Notes: generated by a model from the letters alone, not told the origin. A stretch of 64,000 nucleotides of DNA from Liminaster sp017519885 (GCA_017519885.1 JAFWRO010000044.1:6578-70577); one strand, 5' to 3'; numbered from the stretch's first letter, positions 34,801-44,756 are shown. Numbers and translations: made by a program.

Positions 34801-37800
34801 TAAGTGCTTCACGCATACAAAGCGATGGCACATTGGCCAATCCTCAAGGCAACTGGGGCGGTATGATGCGAGCTATGGATGTGACCAACTTCGAATCTGC
34901 CAACTACGAATATATCGAATTCTGGATGATGGACCCATTCATCGAAGTCGAAGGGGACGAAACCTGGAAACCCAACGACGAAGGCAAACTCATCCTGCAA
35001 CTCGGAGAAATATCAGAAGATATCCTGAAAGACGGGTACAAGTCGTTTGAGAATGGCTTGGACATTAATGGTGATCTCTCTGCAATCAAGGAGACCACTT
35101 GGGGACGCGTCTCGACACGCACCTCTACGGTTTATGCCTTCGACAATTCGTCCTCTTCGCATGCTGCACAAGACGTCGGTCTCGACGGACTTAGCACGAC
35201 CGACGAAGCCAACTTCCCGACCTATCAGAACTATGTGGATTCTCTGCGTCAGATCGTTTCCCCAGAGGTCCTCACTTCCTGGCAGAACGATCCGTATTCG
35301 CCCATCAATGACCCTGCTGGCGACAACTACCACTACTTCCGAGGCCGCGCTTTGGACAACGACAATGTCTCTATTCTGAATCGCTACAAACACATCAATG
35401 GTGCTGAAGGCAACGCCCCATCGACAGCCGACAGCCAGGAGTCCTACAGCACTGCCTACAAGAGTACGCCCGACGTCGAGGACATCAACACAGACAACAC
35501 GCTCAACGAAAACGAGCGATTCTACGAGTACGATATCGAACTGGTTCGCGGTCACATGAATCTGGCCGAAAACAAATATCTTGCCGACATCAGCACCCGT
35601 CGGGTGCCCCTGCGCGATGGCCTTACCCACGAAGTGAAGTGGTACCTGTTCCGCGTCCCGTTACGTTCTCCCGACCGTAGGGAAGGAAACATCAGCAACT
35701 TCAAGTCCATCCGCTTTATGCGAATGCTTATGACAGGTTGGCAGGAAGCACAGGTACTTCGTCTTGCCACCCTCGACCTCGTGCGAAGCGACTGGCGTAC
35801 CTATTCCAACGATCTCTCCGATCCAGGATATCCTCAGAGCAGCGATGCCCTGCTTTCTTCAAGCACCGTCAACATCGAAGAACATTCGGGTTCGCTCCCT
35901 GTAAACTACGTATTGCCTCCCGGTATCTCGCGTATTGTGACGCCAGGCACCAATGCCGTTCAGCAAAATGAACAAGCTCTTTCGCTGAAGATCACGAATC
36001 TTGAGCCGCATGATGCCAAGGCCGTCTATAAGAGTTCTGGCCTCGATCTTCGCCAGTACGACAACCTCCAACTCTTTGCCCACCTCCATGCCAACGCTGG
36101 CGAGGAAGACCAGTTACACGATGGCGACCTTGCCGTATTCCTCCGTGTCGGCTCGGATTACAAGGACAACTACTACGAGTACGAAGTGCCTCTCCACAAG
36201 ACACCTTCCGGCACCTATAACAACAATTCGTCGAGCGACCGTCTTCTCGTCTGGCCTGAAGACAATATGATCAACGTGGAACTTTCGAAGTTCACCGCCC
36301 TGAAGCGCGAACGCAATGCCAAGAAGGAACTGGGTGTCGATGGTGTGAGCTATACCCTCGAATACTCAGTATATGACGAGGACAACAAGTCGAACCGAAT
36401 CGCCGTGAAAGGTAATCCTTCGCTGGGCGAATGTACAGTATTCATGATTGGTGTGCGTAATGTCGGCCGTAGCACCAAATCTGCTGTCGTATGGGTCAAC
36501 GAACTCCGCACCGATGGCATGGACGAGAGCGGAGGTTGGGCAGCACGCGGCAATGCCACATTGCGCATCTCCGACCTTGCTACCATCAATGGATCAGGTT
36601 CTTACACCAGCGCCGGATGGGGCACGGTAGAACAATCGACTGCAGTGCGTTCACTGTCTAAGGACTACGAATACAACGTCTCTGGTCAGACCGATATCGG
36701 CAAGTGGCTACCTTCGCAGGTCAAACTGCACGCGCCCTTCTATTACAGTTACTCCAAGTCGGTGAGCACACCGAAGTACGATCCATACAACGAGGATCTT
36801 ACCGTCGATGAGACGCTCGACACCTATCCGACCGAACGCCAGAAAGACTCCATCAAGTCCCTTGTACAGACCACGGCCGAAACCAAGTCGTTGTCGCTGA
36901 CCGGGGTAAAGTTTGACGTCAAGTCGAAGCATTCGATGCCTTGGGATCCCGCCAATGTGACGATGGGGTATTCGCAGAACAAGCAGACATCTCACGACCC
37001 CACCACAGAGTACGAGTACAACAATTCGTACAAGGGTAACATCAACTACAACTGGTCGCCCTACTTCAAACCCTGGAAACCGTTTGCTACAAAGAAGGGC
37101 AACAATGCGAGAAGTGGCAATGCGCAAGCTGGCAGAAACACGACTGACTCAAGAAAAGCTAGCGCAGCCAGCGGCAGATCGAACAGTTCGAACAGCAAGG
37201 CTCCATTCAAGAAACTGAAGGATGACTTCCAGTTCAACTGGTTGCCCAACAGCATCTCCCTCTCGGCCCAAGTCAACCGCACATATCACGAGGAGCAACT
37301 CAGAAATATCGAGACCTACGAATCGGATTTCACCATCCCCGTCTCCTACACCAAGAGCTTCACCATGCTGCGTCAGACCAGCATATCGTGGGACATTACC
37401 AAGACGCTGAAAGCCAACTTCCAGTCGGCTTCCAATGCGCGCATCGACGAGCCGGACGCTCCAGTCAACCGGTATCTTTACCCCGATGACTACGAGCGCT
37501 GGAAGGACACCATCTGGACTCAGATATGGAAGTTGGGAACACCTGTCGATTATAACCAATCGTTCGACGTCTCCTGGACGATACCTATCAACAAGATCAC
37601 CTGGACCGACTGGATTAACCTATCGGCCAAGTACAAGTCCACCTATCAATGGAATCGCGGCACCCAGATTGACGAGCAGACATCGACGGGCAATACCATT
37701 CAAAACAATTCTCAATGGCAGTTTGATGGCAAGTTCAACCTCGAATCGCTCTACAACAAGTCGAAGTTCCTGAAGAAGGTGAATGACAAGTTCAAGGCGC

Positions 37801-39593
37801 AAAAGTCCTCTAACGCCAACAACCGCAATCAAACAAGAAACAATAACAACAGAAAGACGCAGAACGACACAAAAACGAAGGCAAAGAAAGACTTCAAGCA
37901 AGTGATTCAACTTGCCGGCAACGACACGACCATCGTCCTCAAGCACAACCTGGATACGCGTCGCATCATCGTCTCAGCCAAGGATACCGAAACAGATCAT
38001 TCTTATCCACTCAATTTCAAGAAAGTCGATAGGAACAACATTAGGATTGCTGCTTCCGATAGCACCAAGATTGAAGTGGTTATCAAGGCCGACAAGCCGC
38101 TCGATGACCAGGCTTGGTATAAGACGATGCAGGTGGCTTCGCGCATCCTGATGTCCGTACGCAGCATCCAAATCGGCTACAAGCAGACACAAGACACTTA
38201 TCTGCCCTATTTCCAGTCGAACGTCGGCGACTTCTACGGACAAGGCCCGAGCGACGCAGGCCTCGTGCCAGGTATGGGCTTCGCATTTGGTTTCGAGAGT
38301 GGAAAATCATTTACCGAAAAAGCCGCACGCAACGGTTGGCTCATCGTCAACGACTCACTCACATCGCCCGCGGTCTATAACTTCACCAAGGACCTCTCCT
38401 ACTCGGCAGTCCTTGAACCTTGGACCGGCCTGAAGATCAACATCAACGGGACGTGGAAGAACAACGAGCGCAAGTCCAACCAGTTTATGTATCCCGACCT
38501 TCCTATCACACGTTCGGGATCATTCCAAATGACCACCATAGCTCTCGGCTCAAGCTTCGGAGGCAATGATGCAGGCGATAACTATTCGAGCGATGTCTTC
38601 CATCAGTTCATCCTCAATCGCGAAATCATCTACCAGCGTCTCCTTGCCAAATATGCAGAAGCCATCTTCCCGTCGGAAGGCGGATTCATCAGCAATATGG
38701 TCAACAAGGATTTTGCCGGGAAGAATGTGGTCAGCTACAATCCAGAGACGGGACTTTATGAGCAGAATTTCGGCGCCTCCCGAATGAATTCAAGCGACAT
38801 CCTTGTTCCCGCTTTCGTAGCAGCCTACCTGGGTGGCGATGCTCACTCCGTCAGCCTCAACCCGATTCCAAAGATGTGGAAGGCATTACCCAACTGGAAA
38901 GTCACATACGACGGCTTGCTCCAGCTCTTCCCGAAACTCTCGAAATGGTTCAAGACGATTCAGTTCAGCCATGCATACAACTGTACTTATGCCATCGGCA
39001 ACTATCAGACCTATACCGACTACGTCGAATTGGAAGAAGGCCTTGGCTATACGCTCGATGTGACCAACAACTGCCCTCTCCCTTCGTCGGAGTTCGATAT
39101 CGGAACAGTGACATTGACTGAAAGCTGGGCTCCCCTTGGAGGCGTGAATGCGACTCTTGTCAATGGCCTCACCGTAAGGAGCGAATACAAGCACACACGC
39201 TCCGTATCGCTGGCAATGTCGAGTGCACAGATTACCGAGAACGTTTCGAAGGATATGACTTTCGGACTCGGCTATAAGATTGTCAACTTCAACCAGAAGA
39301 TTGGTATGCCTGCCGGAAATCAAAAGGGCGTGAGTCATGACCTCAACCTGAAATTCGACATAACCTACAAGAACCAGATGTCGCTGCTCCGTAAGATTAC
39401 CGACGAATATACGCAGGCCACGTCGGGCAACTCGGCATGGTCATTCAAGTTCTCGGCCGACTACCAGTTCTCCAAGATGCTACAGATGAAACTCTATTAC
39501 GACCGACAGGTCAACACACCGCTCATCTCAACTTCATACCCCACTGTAAACAGCGATTTCGGTATGACTTTGACCCTCCAACTCACCCGCTAA
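31893..39593 (+). CDS. sprA: SprA, type IX secretion system outer-membrane translocon
   Basis: A 2566-residue giant outer-membrane protein. SprA forms a single-chain 36-strand barrel that passes folded T9SS cargo. It starts with a signal-like segment (LGLSMGCAILFGSLAYGYA). The conserved N-terminal part contains FDLLDMQFSLGPAEKLFGPG, FDFDEQIQLNMKASIGSKMS and GNSLISGGASLFGVK. The middle has EGEWAQLIASHSSEIGDNGS and IYIDDFESSESSTNLA, and AGAEDVDEDNTLNE-like sequence near residue 1190. The C-terminus ends in LTLQLTR as a barrel strand. A low-complexity Asn/Arg/Lys-rich stretch lies near 1970-2000. Its size is in the family range (about 2400-2550). It stands divergent from galE and the Plug-like gene, and ends in a strong terminator. 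Confidence 0.96.
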   Translation: MRQTKGNHQLRALGLSMGCAILFGSLAYGYAPAGMRIASLPQSQDVRQQTPTNDEETDSVYHSRYPVAPTTPDMAPDLEKAHPGDLKTPENVKTVVEYDWKNNRYLIKTMLGEQLIGNPIPMTMQEYSKYTERQQRSAYFLDQYHKAVEEEEGKGEFDLLDMQFSLGPAEKLFGPGGIRVKTQGSASLSMGMKHNVVDNPTLSERARDQWTFDFDEQIQLNMKASIGSKMSFDLNYNTQATFDFDATQFKLAFAGEEDDIVQNLEAGNVSMTTGNSLISGGASLFGVKSQLKFGKLNITALLAKQESTSKTVSSKGGVTKRTYEILPTEYDENRHYFLGHYFRDTYDQNMEKLPLISSGIEITKIEVWMTNKRSSYDNARNILAFADLGESNPDEMQHPEWATSMGTIAPSNNNNTLYSTLRDNYPALRDITLVSSTIPTIAIPGSSGMMESGADYEKIESARLLSSSEYSLNSALGYLSLKTQIDDDCVLAVAFQYTKGGQTYQVGEFSTDNSDDTSKTLYVKLLKSTAGNPEHSIWDLMMKNIYSLEVTNLQQSNFTLQIQYLTDSVGVYTNYINEGPIAQQLLIKVMNLDQLNSHQERHSDGQFDWVAGYTVQASTGRIIFPVVEPFGSHLAKKLGNDPALVARYCYPNLYSQTLTDAEQDAEHNKFRIRGDYTASSGAEISLGAMNVARGSVRVTAGGTTLTEGSDYTVDYTMGIVTILNESIIESGTNVSVSLEDQSEYSLQRKTMMGLDLQYDWSKDLTLGATVINLSETPLTRKVSMSEIPINNTIYGFNFKWNKDFMWLTNAIGAIPWIKATAPSNFNIEGEWAQLIASHSSEIGDNGSIYIDDFESSESSTNLAVPTLWQLSSTPASIEGRDVGGSLFSTAYNDRRAHLAWYRIDNLFTSQTSNLTPAHIKNDLVQLCDPRVRQVTFEEIYPNKELEYGETGILDVMNLSYYPRERGQYNVSASRIQSDGTLANPQGNWGGMMRAMDVTNFESANYEYIEFWMMDPFIEVEGDETWKPNDEGKLILQLGEISEDILKDGYKSFENGLDINGDLSAIKETTWGRVSTRTSTVYAFDNSSSSHAAQDVGLDGLSTTDEANFPTYQNYVDSLRQIVSPEVLTSWQNDPYSPINDPAGDNYHYFRGRALDNDNVSILNRYKHINGAEGNAPSTADSQESYSTAYKSTPDVEDINTDNTLNENERFYEYDIELVRGHMNLAENKYLADISTRRVPLRDGLTHEVKWYLFRVPLRSPDRREGNISNFKSIRFMRMLMTGWQEAQVLRLATLDLVRSDWRTYSNDLSDPGYPQSSDALLSSSTVNIEEHSGSLPVNYVLPPGISRIVTPGTNAVQQNEQALSLKITNLEPHDAKAVYKSSGLDLRQYDNLQLFAHLHANAGEEDQLHDGDLAVFLRVGSDYKDNYYEYEVPLHKTPSGTYNNNSSSDRLLVWPEDNMINVELSKFTALKRERNAKKELGVDGVSYTLEYSVYDEDNKSNRIAVKGNPSLGECTVFMIGVRNVGRSTKSAVVWVNELRTDGMDESGGWAARGNATLRISDLATINGSGSYTSAGWGTVEQSTAVRSLSKDYEYNVSGQTDIGKWLPSQVKLHAPFYYSYSKSVSTPKYDPYNEDLTVDETLDTYPTERQKDSIKSLVQTTAETKSLSLTGVKFDVKSKHSMPWDPANVTMGYSQNKQTSHDPTTEYEYNNSYKGNINYNWSPYFKPWKPFATKKGNNARSGNAQAGRNTTDSRKASAASGRSNSSNSKAPFKKLKDDFQFNWLPNSISLSAQVNRTYHEEQLRNIETYESDFTIPVSYTKSFTMLRQTSISWDITKTLKANFQSASNARIDEPDAPVNRYLYPDDYERWKDTIWTQIWKLGTPVDYNQSFDVSWTIPINKITWTDWINLSAKYKSTYQWNRGTQIDEQTSTGNTIQNNSQWQFDGKFNLESLYNKSKFLKKVNDKFKAQKSSNANNRNQTRNNNNRKTQNDTKTKAKKDFKQVIQLAGNDTTIVLKHNLDTRRIIVSAKDTETDHSYPLNFKKVDRNNIRIAASDSTKIEVVIKADKPLDDQAWYKTMQVASRILMSVRSIQIGYKQTQDTYLPYFQSNVGDFYGQGPSDAGLVPGMGFAFGFESGKSFTEKAARNGWLIVNDSLTSPAVYNFTKDLSYSAVLEPWTGLKININGTWKNNERKSNQFMYPDLPITRSGSFQMTTIALGSSFGGNDAGDNYSSDVFHQFILNREIIYQRLLAKYAEAIFPSEGGFISNMVNKDFAGKNVVSYNPETGLYEQNFGASRMNSSDILVPAFVAAYLGGDAHSVSLNPIPKMWKALPNWKVTYDGLLQLFPKLSKWFKTIQFSHAYNCTYAIGNYQTYTDYVELEEGLGYTLDVTNNCPLPSSEFDIGTVTLTESWAPLGGVNATLVNGLTVRSEYKHTRSVSLAMSSAQITENVSKDMTFGLGYKIVNFNQKIGMPAGNQKGVSHDLNLKFDITYKNQMSLLRKITDEYTQATSGNSAWSFKFSADYQFSKMLQMKLYYDRQVNTPLISTSYPTVNSDFGMTLTLQLTR

Positions 39594-39632
39594 AATGCAA
39601 AACATGGGGGGCACAAAGGACTCTAAATCTAC

Positions 39633-39673
39633 AAATCGGACATATTTCGCCAAAAAATATGCCCGATTTTTTT
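39633..39673 (+). terminator. Terminator after sprA
   Basis: AAATCGG (39633-39639) and CATATTT (39641-39647) pair with CCGATTT (39663-39669) and AAATATG (39655-39661), one mismatch in between, followed by seven T residues. It directly abuts the -33 element of the pheT promoter. Confidence 0.85.
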
Positions 39674-39701
39674 GTTACGTAATAAAAAATGAGTATATTT
39701 G
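39671..39701 (+). promoter_or_regulatory. pheT promoter (TTTG-N19-TATATTTG)
   Basis: TTTG at 39671-39674 and TATATTTG at 39694-39701 are 19 bp apart, a full consensus Bacteroidetes promoter. The leader to the ATG at 39749 is about 40 bases. Confidence 0.8.
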
Positions 39702-39748
39702 CGCGCGATTTTTAACGCGTAATAAGCAATAAAAACAAGATATATTCT

Positions 39749-42340
39749 ATGAACATTTCCTACAAGTGGCTGAAAGACTATCTGGAGTTCGACCTCACAC
39801 CCGAGCAGACTTCGGCAGCCCTTACTTCCATCGGTCTTGAGACAGAAGGTGTCGAGGAGATCGAATCCATCCGCGGCGGTCTCAAGGGTCTTGTCGTCGG
39901 ACAGGTATTGACATGTGACGTACATCCCAACTCCGACCACATGCACGTCACCACCGTGAATCTTGGCAACGCTAAGTGGGTAGCCGATGCCTACGGAACA
40001 CTTTGCACACAAGACGAAGCCGGAAACATCATCGCACAAATCGTTTGCGGTGCTCCCAATGTGGCAGCCGGCCAAAAGGTCATCGTTGCTACGCTTGGCA
40101 CCACTCTTTATGACGGAGACCAGACTTTCACCATCAAGAAAGCCAAACTCCGTGGCGTAGAATCGAACGGCATGATTTGTGCTGAGGACGAAATCGGTGT
40201 GGGCACCGACCATGCTGGAATCATCGTTCTCCCCGCTGATACTCCCGTCGGCATGCCTGCCTCCGAGTACTATCACCTCGAAAGCGACTATCAGATTGCT
40301 GTCGACATAACACCCAATCGCATCGATGCAGCTTCACACTATGGTGTAGCCCGTGACCTCAATGCTTATCTTGGTGCTCACGACCTCCCGCACAAGCTCA
40401 CCAAACCTTCGGTTGACATGTTCGACAAGGTACATAGTTCCGATATGGCAGTCAATGTGGACTACAAGCCCATCACCATCAAGGTCGAGAATACCGATGC
40501 TTGCCCACGCTACTCTGGCCTTACCATCGCTGGAGTGACTGTCAAGGAGTCGCCCGAATGGCTCAAGAACCGACTCAAGTCCATCGGTCTGCGCCCCATC
40601 AACAACATCGTTGATATTACCAACTATATCCTCTTCGAGACTGCTGTGCCAATGCACACTTTCGATGCCGACAAGATCAAGGGCGGACAGATTGTTGTCA
40701 GAACCTGTGCCAACGGAACTCCTTTCATCACTCTCGATGGCCAGGAGCACAAGCTTTCCGACAGCGACCTAATGATCTGCAATGCCGAAGAACCGATGTG
40801 TATCGCTGGCGTTTTCGGCGGACTTGAATCTAGCACGACCGAGCAGACCACCAATGTGTTCCTCGAGTGTGCCTGCTTCCATCCGACATGGGTACGCAAG
40901 ACGGCACGTCGTCAGCAGCTTTCGACGGATGCCTCTTTCCGTTACGAACGTGGTGTCGATATCAACAACATCCCCTACGCATTGCGTCGTGCAGCCTTGC
41001 TCGTCAAGGAACTGGCAGGCGGCACCATCGTCGGCGACATCCAGGAGGTTTATCCCGTGAAGAATGTCCCCGCTGTCGTTGATTTGACGTACAAGCGTGT
41101 TAATACGCTTTCCGGCATAGACATTCAGCCTGAAAGGGTAAAGCAGATCCTTGGACTTCTCGAAATGGAAATACTTTCCGAAGATGAAAATGGTGTCAAG
41201 ATACAGATTCCTGCCTACCGTGTGGATGTCACCCGTGACTGCGACGTCATCGAAGACATTCTCCGCATCTATGGCTACGATCGAGTGGAACTCCCCGGAA
41301 CCGTACGCACCAGCGCTGTCGGCAAGACAGCAACTGACGTTTCGAACAGCCTGCAGCAGATCATCAGCGAGCAACTCACCGGTGCCGGCTTCAACGAAAT
41401 CTTGTGCAACTCGCTTACAGCCGAAGCATTCTATGAAGGCCTTGAGACCTATCCCCAGAGCAAACTTGTCCACGTGATGAATCCGTTGTCGAGCGACCTC
41501 AATGTGATGCGTCAGACACTCTTGTTCGGTGGTCTGCAGTCCATCAGCCGCAACATCAACCACAAGTCGCCTAACTGCCGCTTCTATGAGTTCGGCAACA
41601 CATCGTTCTACAATGCCGAGAAGCAGGCTGTAGTCAACGCTCAGGTTGCCAGCGGCGAAAAGACAGCTCTCGAAGTTCAGCAGGAAGGTCGTGCATTAGC
41701 CGGCTATTCCGAGGAAAGCCACTTGGGACTTTGGCTCACTGGCAATCGTAATCAGGGCTCATGGGCAGTGGCCGATACAAAGGCTACCGTCTTCGAACTC
41801 AAGGCTGCCGTGCTCAACATCCTGCGTCGTCTCGGACTTGACACCGCACTTCGTCAAAAGCAGTTCAACTCCGACATCTTCGCTGTCGGTCTCGACATCT
41901 CCAATCCAAAAGGAAAGGTGCTCGCTACTCTCGGCATCGTTTCGAACAAGATTCTCACCCGCTTCGACATCGATCAGGAGGTTTGCTATGCCGACCTCAA
42001 CTGGAAGGCACTCATGAAGGATGCCGCCAAAGTGAAGGTCGAGCAGCAGGAGATTGCCAAGTTCCCGCCCGTCAAGCGCGACCTTGCACTCCTCGTTGAC
42101 CAAAGCGTACAGTTCGCCGATATCGAGCGTATCGCCTACGACACCGAGAAGCGACTCCTCAAGAGCATCACCCTCTTCGATGTTTATGAAGGCAAGAACC
42201 TCCCTGCCGGCAAGAAGTCCTACGCCATCTCACTCATCCTTCAGGATACTGAGAAGACTCTCAACGACAAGGCTATCGATGCCACTATGCAGAAGTTCAT
42301 CAAGATGTTCGAGACTAAACTTGGAGCATCACTCCGTTAA
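39749..42340 (+). CDS. pheT: Phenylalanine--tRNA ligase beta subunit
   Basis: An 863-residue beta subunit of the PheST heterotetramer, needed for charging tRNA-Phe. It starts MNISYKWLKDYLEFDLTPEQ; the tRNA-binding OB domain (about 40-155) contains VGQVLTCDVHPNSDHMHVTT and VCGAPNVAAGQKV. The B3/B4 domain has IGLRPINNIVDITNYIL and CIAGVFGG; B5 follows at about 430-500; the class II-like core has FNEILCNSLT and NPLSSDLNVMRQTLLFG; the FDX-like C-terminus has FPPVKRDLALLVD. It is somewhat longer than the usual 790-820 residues, partly from an extra KWVADAYGTLCTQDEAG segment in the OB domain. The alpha-subunit gene is not in the window. Confidence 0.97.
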   Translation: MNISYKWLKDYLEFDLTPEQTSAALTSIGLETEGVEEIESIRGGLKGLVVGQVLTCDVHPNSDHMHVTTVNLGNAKWVADAYGTLCTQDEAGNIIAQIVCGAPNVAAGQKVIVATLGTTLYDGDQTFTIKKAKLRGVESNGMICAEDEIGVGTDHAGIIVLPADTPVGMPASEYYHLESDYQIAVDITPNRIDAASHYGVARDLNAYLGAHDLPHKLTKPSVDMFDKVHSSDMAVNVDYKPITIKVENTDACPRYSGLTIAGVTVKESPEWLKNRLKSIGLRPINNIVDITNYILFETAVPMHTFDADKIKGGQIVVRTCANGTPFITLDGQEHKLSDSDLMICNAEEPMCIAGVFGGLESSTTEQTTNVFLECACFHPTWVRKTARRQQLSTDASFRYERGVDINNIPYALRRAALLVKELAGGTIVGDIQEVYPVKNVPAVVDLTYKRVNTLSGIDIQPERVKQILGLLEMEILSEDENGVKIQIPAYRVDVTRDCDVIEDILRIYGYDRVELPGTVRTSAVGKTATDVSNSLQQIISEQLTGAGFNEILCNSLTAEAFYEGLETYPQSKLVHVMNPLSSDLNVMRQTLLFGGLQSISRNINHKSPNCRFYEFGNTSFYNAEKQAVVNAQVASGEKTALEVQQEGRALAGYSEESHLGLWLTGNRNQGSWAVADTKATVFELKAAVLNILRRLGLDTALRQKQFNSDIFAVGLDISNPKGKVLATLGIVSNKILTRFDIDQEVCYADLNWKALMKDAAKVKVEQQEIAKFPPVKRDLALLVDQSVQFADIERIAYDTEKRLLKSITLFDVYEGKNLPAGKKSYAISLILQDTEKTLNDKAIDATMQKFIKMFETKLGASLR

Positions 42341-42392
42341 TTCCAACAAAAAACAATAATAATAACCATACGAAATATAACTAAGAAAAATT

Positions 42393-43127
42393 ATGGGAAG
42401 AGCGTTTGAATACCGCAAAGCGCGCATTATGGCGCGCAACAGCAAGAACAGCAAAATGTTCTCGAAACTCAGCAAGGAAATTACTATGTGCGTAAAGGCC
42501 TCTGGTCCTGATCCGGACAACAATAGCCGCCTGCGCACCCTGATTGCTACTGCCAAGTCGGCCAGTATGCCCAAGGACACCATCGACCGCGCCATCAAGA
42601 AGGGTAGCGACAACGATGCCGGCAACTACAAGGAGCTCACCTACGAAGGATACGGCCCATTCGGCATCGCTATCGTAGTGGAGGCTGCTACCGACAACAA
42701 CACCCGTACTGTTGCCAATGTTCGCTCCTACTTCACCAAGTTCGGCGGCACCCTCGGCACAACCGGTTCGTTGAGTTTCCTCTTTGCTCACAAGTCCGTT
42801 TTCACAGTCAAGGCCAAGGAAGGTGTTGACATGGACGAGCTCGAACTCGAACTGATCGACTACGGTGTGGACGAGATCTACTTCGACGAGGAGGAGAATA
42901 CCATCACTGCTTACGGCGAGTACGAATCGTATGCCCAGATGCAGCAGTACTTCGAGGAGAATGGTTTCGAGATCGTCAGCGCTGAATTCGTACGCATCCC
43001 CAACGACACCAAGGAAGTTACTCCCGAGCAGCGTGAAACGCTCGACAAGCTCCTTGCTAAGTTCGATGAGGACGAAGATGTGACCAACGTCTTCACCAAC
43101 ATCAAGGAAGAGGACGAGGAGGAATAA
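42393..43127 (+). CDS. YebC/PmpR family protein
   Basis: A 244-residue cytoplasmic YebC-family protein. It starts MGRAFEYRKARIMARNSKNS and includes GPDPDNNSRLRTLIATAKSA, MPKDTIDRAIKKG, YEGYGPFGIAIVVE, DNNTRTVANVRSYF and KFGGTLGTTGSLSFLF, all family hallmarks in three domains. Members were first annotated as DNA-binding regulators; recent work links the family to relief of ribosome stalling at polyproline. An acidic C-terminal tail (DEDEDVTNVFTNIKEEDEEE) is present. It begins 53 bp after pheT, likely in the same transcript. Confidence 0.95.
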   Translation: MGRAFEYRKARIMARNSKNSKMFSKLSKEITMCVKASGPDPDNNSRLRTLIATAKSASMPKDTIDRAIKKGSDNDAGNYKELTYEGYGPFGIAIVVEAATDNNTRTVANVRSYFTKFGGTLGTTGSLSFLFAHKSVFTVKAKEGVDMDELELELIDYGVDEIYFDEEENTITAYGEYESYAQMQQYFEENGFEIVSAEFVRIPNDTKEVTPEQRETLDKLLAKFDEDEDVTNVFTNIKEEDEEE

Positions 43128-43192
43128 GGACTCCGAGCCCTCCGAACTTTACTCCAGAACCACACACATATTCGCGCGTACATTTAATATTT

Positions 43193-44755
43193 ATGTCTAT
43201 TCAACTACAAAAGATACAAGAACTGATCAAGAATCGCGAGACTGCACGTCTTGGCGGTGGCGAGAAGCGCATTGCGGCACAGCATGCCAAGGGCAAGCTG
43301 ACTGCACGCGAGCGCATCGAGGCACTAGTCGATCCTGGCTCGTTCGAGGAGACTGATATGTTCCTGATCCACCGTTGCACCAATTTCGGCACCGACAAGT
43401 CTCACCCATTCGGAGATGGTGTCGTCACTGGTTCGGCCACCATCGGCGGACGACTCGTCTTCCTCTATGCCCAGGACTTCACGGTCAGCGGTGGCTCGCT
43501 CAGCGTCACTATGGCCGAGAAGATCTGCAAGATCATGGACATGGCCATGCGTGTAGGCGCTCCGTTCATCGGTCTCAATGACTCGGGTGGTGCCCGCATT
43601 CAGGAGGGTATTGCTTCGATGGCAGGTTTTGGTGAGATATTCGAACGCAACATCCTTGCATCGGGTGTCATTCCGCAAATCTCCTGCATTATGGGTCCCT
43701 GTGCCGGCGGATCGGTCTATTCTCCTGCTCTTACCGACTTCGTGCTGATGGTCAAGAACACGTCCTATATGTTCCTCACCGGTCCCAAGGTCGTTAAGGA
43801 AGTGCTGGGCGAAGTTGTTGACCAGGAGCAACTCGGTGGTGCATCTGTTCATGCCACCAAGTCGGGCGTAGCTCATTTTGCTGCCGAAAATGAGGATGAA
43901 GCCATTGCAATGATTCGTCAATTGCTCAGCTATATCCCACAGAACAACATGGAGGAGGCTCCGCGCATCGAATGCACCGATCCCATCGACCGTATGGAGG
44001 ATTCGTTGAACGAGATCATCCCCGAGTCGGCCAACCAAGCCTATGATATGTATCAGGTCATCGCATCTATTGTTGACAATGGCGAGATGTTCGAAGTGCA
44101 TGCAGGCTGGGCTAAGAATATCATCGTAGGTTTTGCCCGTATGAACGGACAGAGCGTAGGCATCGTTGCCAACCAACCCAAGGTTATGGCTGGTTGTCTC
44201 GACTCGAATGCTTCACGCAAGGCAGCCCGTTTCGTGCGTTTCTGCGATGCCTTCAACATTCCTCTTGTCACCCTCGTCGACGTACCGGGCTTCCTTCCCG
44301 GCACAGGACAGGAGTATAATGGTGTCATCGACCATGGTGCCAAGCTGCTCTATGCCTACGGCGAATCGACCGTTCCCAAGGTAACTGTCACACTCCGCAA
44401 AAGCTATGGTGGTTCCCACATCGTGATGAGCTGCAAGCAGCTTCGCGGTGATGTCAACTACGCTTGGCCCTCGGCCGAAATTGCAGTGATGGGTTCCGGT
44501 GGTGCTGTGGAGGTGCTCTATGGGAAGGAACTCAAGGCTGCCGACACCCCCGAGGCCAAGGAGCAGATTATCCAGGAGAAGAAGGCCGAATACGAGAAGC
44601 TCTTCTGCAATCCATACGATGCCGCCCACAAGGGCTACATCGACGATGTCATCGAGCCACGCAACACCCGTTTCCGCGTGATTCGTGCACTTGAAAAACT
44701 TCATAACAAGCGTGTCGAGAATCCCGCCAAGAAGCACGACAACCTGCCGCTCTAA
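43193..44755 (+). CDS. mmdA: Methylmalonyl-CoA decarboxylase alpha / acyl-CoA carboxyltransferase subunit
   Basis: A 520-residue carboxyltransferase of the propionyl-CoA carboxylase beta / MmdA family. It moves CO2 between methylmalonyl-CoA and biotin. Two crotonase-like halves are visible: N-terminal with TARERIEALVDPGSFEE, FTVSGGSLSVTMAEK, NDSGGARIQEG and GPCAGGSVYSPALTDF; C-terminal with VGIVANQPKVMAGCLD, LVDVPGFLPGTGQEYNGVI and RKSYGGSHIVMSCK. Immediately downstream are an OadG-like gamma subunit and a biotin carrier, so a sodium-pumping decarboxylase making propionyl-CoA in the succinate pathway is more likely than a biosynthetic carboxylase. No biotin carboxylase or beta-subunit gene is nearby. 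Confidence 0.92.
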   Translation: MSIQLQKIQELIKNRETARLGGGEKRIAAQHAKGKLTARERIEALVDPGSFEETDMFLIHRCTNFGTDKSHPFGDGVVTGSATIGGRLVFLYAQDFTVSGGSLSVTMAEKICKIMDMAMRVGAPFIGLNDSGGARIQEGIASMAGFGEIFERNILASGVIPQISCIMGPCAGGSVYSPALTDFVLMVKNTSYMFLTGPKVVKEVLGEVVDQEQLGGASVHATKSGVAHFAAENEDEAIAMIRQLLSYIPQNNMEEAPRIECTDPIDRMEDSLNEIIPESANQAYDMYQVIASIVDNGEMFEVHAGWAKNIIVGFARMNGQSVGIVANQPKVMAGCLDSNASRKAARFVRFCDAFNIPLVTLVDVPGFLPGTGQEYNGVIDHGAKLLYAYGESTVPKVTVTLRKSYGGSHIVMSCKQLRGDVNYAWPSAEIAVMGSGGAVEVLYGKELKAADTPEAKEQIIQEKKAEYEKLFCNPYDAAHKGYIDDVIEPRNTRFRVIRALEKLHNKRVENPAKKHDNLPL

Positions 44756-44756
44756 A

